A stretch of DNA of 64,000 bases, taken from the NCBI GenBank assembly GCA_936432065.2, contig OW386293.2:59269063-59333062 (forward strand). Reading direction: 5' to 3'. The stretch's first letter is position 1, and each line of letters begins with the position of its first letter. The stretch is from Rutpela maculata. Lineage: Eukaryota > Arthropoda > Insecta > Coleoptera > Cerambycidae. Shown here one piece after another: positions 59,570 to 64,000 of the stretch. The position numbers were made by a program, and so were the translations under genes. The notes under the pieces are model-generated. The model did not search any database. It was given only the letters and a program-made list of their open reading frames with translations, and had not been told where the DNA came from.

Positions 59570-61061
59570 TAGTCCAGTCAATGAAAGAGTTGTAGAGAAC
59601 ATTTTGGAGGGGAGAATTTTTTTCTTCAGGAATGTGTTGGGGGTAGTCAGGAGGTAAACATAATAAAAGTCTCCGCCCCTAGCCCCGCCGCTTCAGTAGG
59701 AGAGGGGGGTGGAAAGGTTCCTTTTTTCGATTCTTTGCTTATAACTCGGAAACTATGCGTCGTATGAAAAAAGGTAATCTATGAAAAATTAAACGTAATT
59801 AAATTTCCCACAAGAATGTTTATATTCATTTTCTTCCTATGTATTATATTTTACGAGATATTCGCCAGCGAAAATCGATAATTAATAAAAAAAAATCAAT
59901 TGTGTACCTTGAATATTTCTATCAAAGAGGTTCACCGTGGTCTGCTAATAAATCACAGTCATAAAACAATCTTTATTTTACAACACTCGGCGTATTTGCT
60001 AACGTAATATTTTGTCGAAGTCTAGACATTTCCTTAAATATACAGCGTGACTCACTTAACCCTTATAACTTTTTCATTTTGTTTCCGATTTGAATCGAAT
60101 TTTACTCAAGTATAGAACAAATTAGGATCTACTTATGACCAGAAAATCATTCACCTACTATAAAGGCAAAGCTACCTGCGGTACCAAAATATGAGGAAAA
60201 AGATTAAAAATCATATTGATTTTTAATCTTACGAACGATGAATTTTACGTAGCCACCACAAATTGCGGAAACTGAGGACCCCCTTTGCCAGATGAGCTTA
60301 TGTATGAGATATCCCCCATCAATAATCAAATCAAATTTTGGTGTATGTACGATTGTGGCGCCGATTGGATGCATTTTTTTAGAATTTCTAACATTCAAAA
60401 TGTTTTATTTTTTTCAGCATATTTTGGTACCGCAGGTGGCTTTGCCTTTATAGCAAGTAAATGATTTTCTGGTCATAAGTAGATCCTAATTTGTTCTATA
60501 CTTAAGTAAAATTAGATTCAAATCGGAAACAAAATGAAAAAGTTATAAAGGTATCTGCATTTTAAGTGAGTCACACTGTATACTTAAGGAAATGTATAAA
60601 TTTCGACAGAAAATTACGTTAGTAAATACGTCCAGTGTTGTAAAATAAAGACTGTTTTGTGACTGTGATTTATTAGCAGACCACGGTAAACCGCTTTGAT
60701 AGAAATATTCAAGGTACATAATTGATTTTTTTTTTATTAATTATCGATTTTCGCTGGCGAACATCTCGTAAACTAAAACACATAAGAAGAAAATGAATAT
60801 AAACATTCTTGTGGAAAATTTAATTACGTTTAATTTTGCATAGATTACCTTTTCCCATACGACGCATCGTTTCCGAGTTTTAAGCGAAGAATCGAAAAAA
60901 GGAACCTTTCCACCCCCCTCCCCCCTGAAACGGCGGGGCTAGGGGCGGGGACTTTTAGTATGTTTACCTCCTGACTACCCCCAACACATCCCTGAAGAGA
61001 AAAATTCTCCCCTCCAAAATGTTCTCTACAATCCCCTTTTGGGCATTCATTGATTGGACTA
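59570..61061. mobile_element. 1.49-kb palindromic TIR element
   Basis: Two arms of roughly 700 bp are inverse copies of each other almost to the centre near 60310. Ends TAGTCCAGTCAATGAA and inverse of TTCATTGATTGGACTA, flanked by CAT at 59567-59569 and 61062-61064. Excision of the element plus one CAT gives a continuous protease frame. The right arm carries a roughly 10-bp extra stretch near 61033-61043. No transposase frame. Superfamily unknown; 3-bp duplication and TAGT-type ends resemble the 11523-31390 element in style but not in sequence. Confidence 0.85.
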
Positions 61062-61064
61062 CAT

Positions 61065-61425
61065 TGGAAAGAAATTTTTGAAAATTGATTTAAACTTACG
61101 TAGGTTATTTCCTTTTGTTTTTAACATAGCAGATATCAATGTTCCGATTATCGGAGCGGACTTTTTAACTCATTTTGGTTTAATTGTTGATTTGAAACAT
61201 AAATGTTTAATCGACAATATGACTAGTTTGTCAACATATTTATTTTCTAACAATGGTCCATTACATTCTCCTAAGTTATTTAGCATATCAAATGAATTCA
61301 CTGCATTACTTTTAGAATTTCCTAGTTTAATTAGCTCTCCAAATTACAACTTGCCCGTTAAACATTCCGTAGAGCATCATATTATTACAGAAGGTCATTT
61401 ACCTTTCTCACGCCCACGTAGGTTG
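61065..61425 (+). pseudogene. pol: CsRn1-type protease end and RT start
   Basis: 'LRRLFPFVFNIADINVPIIGADFLTHFGLIVDL' is the protease C-terminal part. It is followed by linker sequence and 'VKHSVEHHIITEGHLPFSRPRRL', the conserved entry into RT. Interrupted at 61425 by the solo LTR. Confidence 0.87.
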
Positions 61426-62194
61426 TGTTGCAGTGGCCTAGGCCCACTTATAAAAGGGGGACTGAGATGTTATGTGGGCTGAAAGAGGTCCTTTGCCGTC
61501 AAAATGGCACTCCAAAATCTTGCATTCAGACGATGCCACGTGCTTTGAAAATTGACTTTATCCGGAAAATCCGTAGCTGCATTTCCCAAAACGATACTCC
61601 AAACCAAATGAAAATACAACTAATCTTGTCGTGATGAATACTTAATCCCATAAATGGAGCAAAACTTACAATATTGCTAAAACTCTTATTCAGACGACTC
61701 AATCTTCAAGCAGCAAAAGGAAAAATGACCAAGAAGAAAATGTCCTCTATCAAAATGTCAAGTTCTTGTCTTCCGTCTCGGTACGTTCAAAATTTCTACT
61801 CCACGGCGCACCCCACAACTAGAATAGATTTTCCTAACTTCGTTTATATCCACAAATATTATCATAATATACTCTGAAAGCCGTCCCCTCATAAATCTAC
61901 CCACCAAAGAAGGTTTAATCAACAATACTGGCCATTGTAGAAGCTTTACAAGGGCGTTTTTGCAATGCACTCTCTTAATGAATATCTGAACGCACTCACC
62001 CATACTACCTGTATCAAAGTATATTAAATGACCAGAGTAAGCCATTAGGTACTGCTATTATGCAACCAGTTATACTCTATTAATTCGCGAGAGACGGCAT
62101 TAATAGGCTCAAATGTACAATAAAATTTGGGAAAATAACGAAAATTAGTACATAAATTTCTGGCCATTATTAAATGTGAAAATCGACCGTAACA
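61426..62194. mobile_element. solo LTR inside pol
   Basis: 769 bp, TGTTGC...GTAACA (TG...CA type ends with TGTT/AACA inverted), flanked by GTTG at 61422-61425 and 62195-62198. Removing it joins RT 'RRL' directly to the following residues in frame. A TATAAAAGGGGG box lies at about 61451-61462. No protein domain. Fits a solo LTR left by LTR-LTR recombination; the parent family is not in the window. Confidence 0.75.
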
Positions 62195-64000
62195 GTTGGA
62201 TAACATTAAATTTAAGATAGCTCAGAATGAATTCAATACTATGTTAGAATTAGGCATTTGTGTTGCTCCTTCTTCCATATCTTCACCACTACACATGGTG
62301 GAAAACAAAGAAAGTAATGATTGGAGGCCTTGTGGAGATTATCCTCATCTAAATTCAATACGACTTTAACTCGCAGTTATATGATTGTGTTATTTTTTCA
62401 AAAATAGATTTGGTACGTGCTTATCACCAAATACCTGTCGCAAAAAGTGACGTTTTTAAAACAGCGATTACTACGCCGTTCGGTTTGTTTTAATTTGAGC
62501 GTGTGCCTTTCGGCTTACGTAACGCCGGTCAAACTTTCCAACGTTTCATGAACGAAGTATTAGTAGGTATGCCCTTAATTTTCGTCTATTTAGACGACAT
62601 TCTGATTGCAAGTAAATCTAGTTCAGAACATTTAGAGCACTTGACACTTGTTTTTCAGAGGTTAGAATTGTACGGCATAAATATTAAACCTTCAAAATGC
62701 ATATTAGGTGTCAGTTATTTGACATTTTTAGGACACAATATTTCTTCAGCCGGTATTTTACCTTCTTCTGAACGTGTTGATGTCATAAATAATTTTCCCT
62801 TACCTACTACTGTTAAACAACGTCAGCGTTTCATAGGTATGGTTAACTTTTATCATCGTTTCATACCTTCTTTCGCTGAAATCTTAATTTCTTTACATGC
62901 TCTTTGTACTAGCTTACTGCATGATAAAGTTAAAATAATAAATGATTGGCCCGCCGACTGTCTTCACAGTTTTTCCAAAGTCAAAGCTGCTATAGCTGGT
63001 GCAACCTTTTTAGCGCATCCTCGTTGTGATGATAGCTCGTTTTTATCGCTGACTGTTGATTGTTCAAATGTCTCTATGGGGGCAGTTCTTGAACAACGCG
63101 ATGACAAAGGTGTACTTGCTCCATTAGCCTTTTTCTCACGAAAACTTACCTTACCACAGACAAAATACAGTGCCTATGACAAGGAACTTCTTTCTTTGTT
63201 CACAGCGATTAAACATTTCAGATTTTTACTTGAAGGTCGCACGTTTATTTGCTTTACTGACCATAAACCTTTGGTCAAAGCATTCATTATTCACTAAAAC
63301 TGAAAATCTCCCCCACCAAATTAGACAATTAGAATTCATTGCTCAATTTGCCTGCGAAATCAGACATATCGAAGGGAAAAATAATAATAATGTTGCTGAC
63401 ACGTGAGCATGATACGTCTTCTTTACAACAATGCATTTCCTCAATTGTTACCCAAAAGTCTAACCTGGTAGGTATGAACTTTGACTTAAATTTATTGAGC
63501 AAAGCTCAGGAAGATGATTCCGACCTTAAATTTTTATTATCAGATACTTCATCGAACACAAAGAGAACTTTTCATTTAAAGAAAATTAAAATTCCATATT
63601 CTGACAAGTTTATTTGGTGTGACGTTTCCCGCCCTAAACTTCGTCCTTACGTTCCTATCGTTTATAGACGAACAATTTTTGATATATTTCATGGTTTATC
63701 TCACCCTGGTATCAAAGCGATTAGAAAATTAGTTTCTAAAAATTATTTTTGGCCCAAAATGACTTCAGATTGTAATCTCTGGGCAAAAACTTGTATTAGC
63801 TGTCAAACTAGTAAAGTGACAAGACATACAAGGAGCCCGATTGCTAACTTCGATATTCCTAAAGGACGCTTCGACCACATACATATAGATTTAATAGGAC
63901 CATTACCTTCTTCTAAATGTTGTTCTTATATTCTTACTGTGATCGAACGTTTTACTAGATGTCCCGAAGCTTATCCACTTCAGGATATTACTGCAGAAAC
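62195..64000 (+). pseudogene. pol: CsRn1-type RT, RNase H and integrase start
   Basis: RT resumes with 'KIAQNEFNTMLELGI', 'SPLHMV' and 'DWRPCGDYPHLNSI', then a small deletion and frameshift near 62365. 'KIDLVRAYHQIPV' and a TAA within the block before 'VPFGLRNAGQTFQRFM' follow, then 'FVYLDDILIAS' (about 62580-62612). RNase H: 'LTVDCSNVSMGAVLEQ' and 'CFTDHKPLVKAF', frameshift at about 63290, then 'EIRHIEGKNNN'. Integrase zinc region: H in 'HGLSHPG', C-x2-C in 'CISCQ' (about 63690-63810), then the first catalytic Asp in 'HIDLIGPLP' (about 63880-63905). Truncated only by the window edge. Confidence 0.9.

Larger units (their letters stand above)
55811..64000 (+). mobile_element. CsRn1-type Gypsy retrotransposon, multiply interrupted, runs off the window
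   Basis: Plus strand: primer site at 55811, gag 56262-57210, then pol from 59448 in segments to 64000. Inserted elements: 57299-59447, 59570-61061 and 61426-62194, each with target duplications that restore pol when removed. The gag finger of type C-x-Y-H...C...C and pol wording ('LRRLFPFVFNIADINVPIIGADFL') are typical of the CsRn1 clade. The 5' LTR limits (somewhere within 55640-55810) could not be set, since the 3' LTR is outside the window. Confidence 0.87.

Noticed and set aside
61674..62045. Frames of 67 and 95 codons on both strands
   Set aside because: They lie in a solo LTR and lack any family motif.

Overview
The window looks like intergenic DNA of a large, transposon-rich insect nuclear genome. 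It holds no intact host gene, operon, rRNA or tRNA that I can support. Evidence for an insect is an errantivirus with env, Jockey and R4/Dong LINEs, BEL/Pao and Gypsy elements, a mariner-type transposase with a DUF4817-like N-terminus, and a retropseudogene of translation factor eEF1-gamma. I cannot place it below class level. Almost everything is mobile DNA of different ages, much of it nested.

Layout. 1-11.1 kb: old fragments. These are two Jockey-like LINE remnants (1-801 plus strand, 6729-7795 minus), MITEs and a fold-back element, several short tandem repeats, and the eEF1-gamma pseudogene (8694-9805, minus). 11.1-32.9 kb: one nested locus. An R4/Dong-like LINE is split at 11522/31391 by a TIR element with a TAT target duplication. 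That element then received an errantivirus (12066-19161, identical 205-bp LTRs, intact env frame), a second Gypsy element (19645-28564, 1.66-kb LTRs), and a TIR transposon with a spliced gene for a PIN/XPG-like, cysteine-rich protein (about 28612-31123). 31.4-40.1 kb: five minus-strand R4/Dong-like LINE copies in a row. Their junctions are ATT/TAA microsatellites, as expected for elements that insert into TAA repeats.

40.1-49.8 kb: hairpin and palindromic elements, GT microsatellites inside an inverted pair of dispersed repeats, and a mariner-like element with long TIRs (44994-47752) whose transposase gene is interrupted by a 406-bp MITE. 49.8-55.6 kb: a decayed minus-strand BEL/Pao element with a 2.4-kb insertion between gag and protease. 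55.8-64.0 kb: a plus-strand CsRn1-type Gypsy element running off the end. It was hit by a PIF/Harbinger-like element (itself carrying a second one), a 1.49-kb palindromic element and a solo LTR. In most nested cases removing the insert plus one target copy restores the interrupted reading frame or the paralogous sequence, so these boundaries are firm.

There is no cooperation between genes in the usual sense; the logic is insertion order. The most unusual coding content is the 28.6-31.1 kb transposon. The most recent full element appears to be the errantivirus, which nevertheless carries a gag frameshift, a pol stop and an RNase H deletion.
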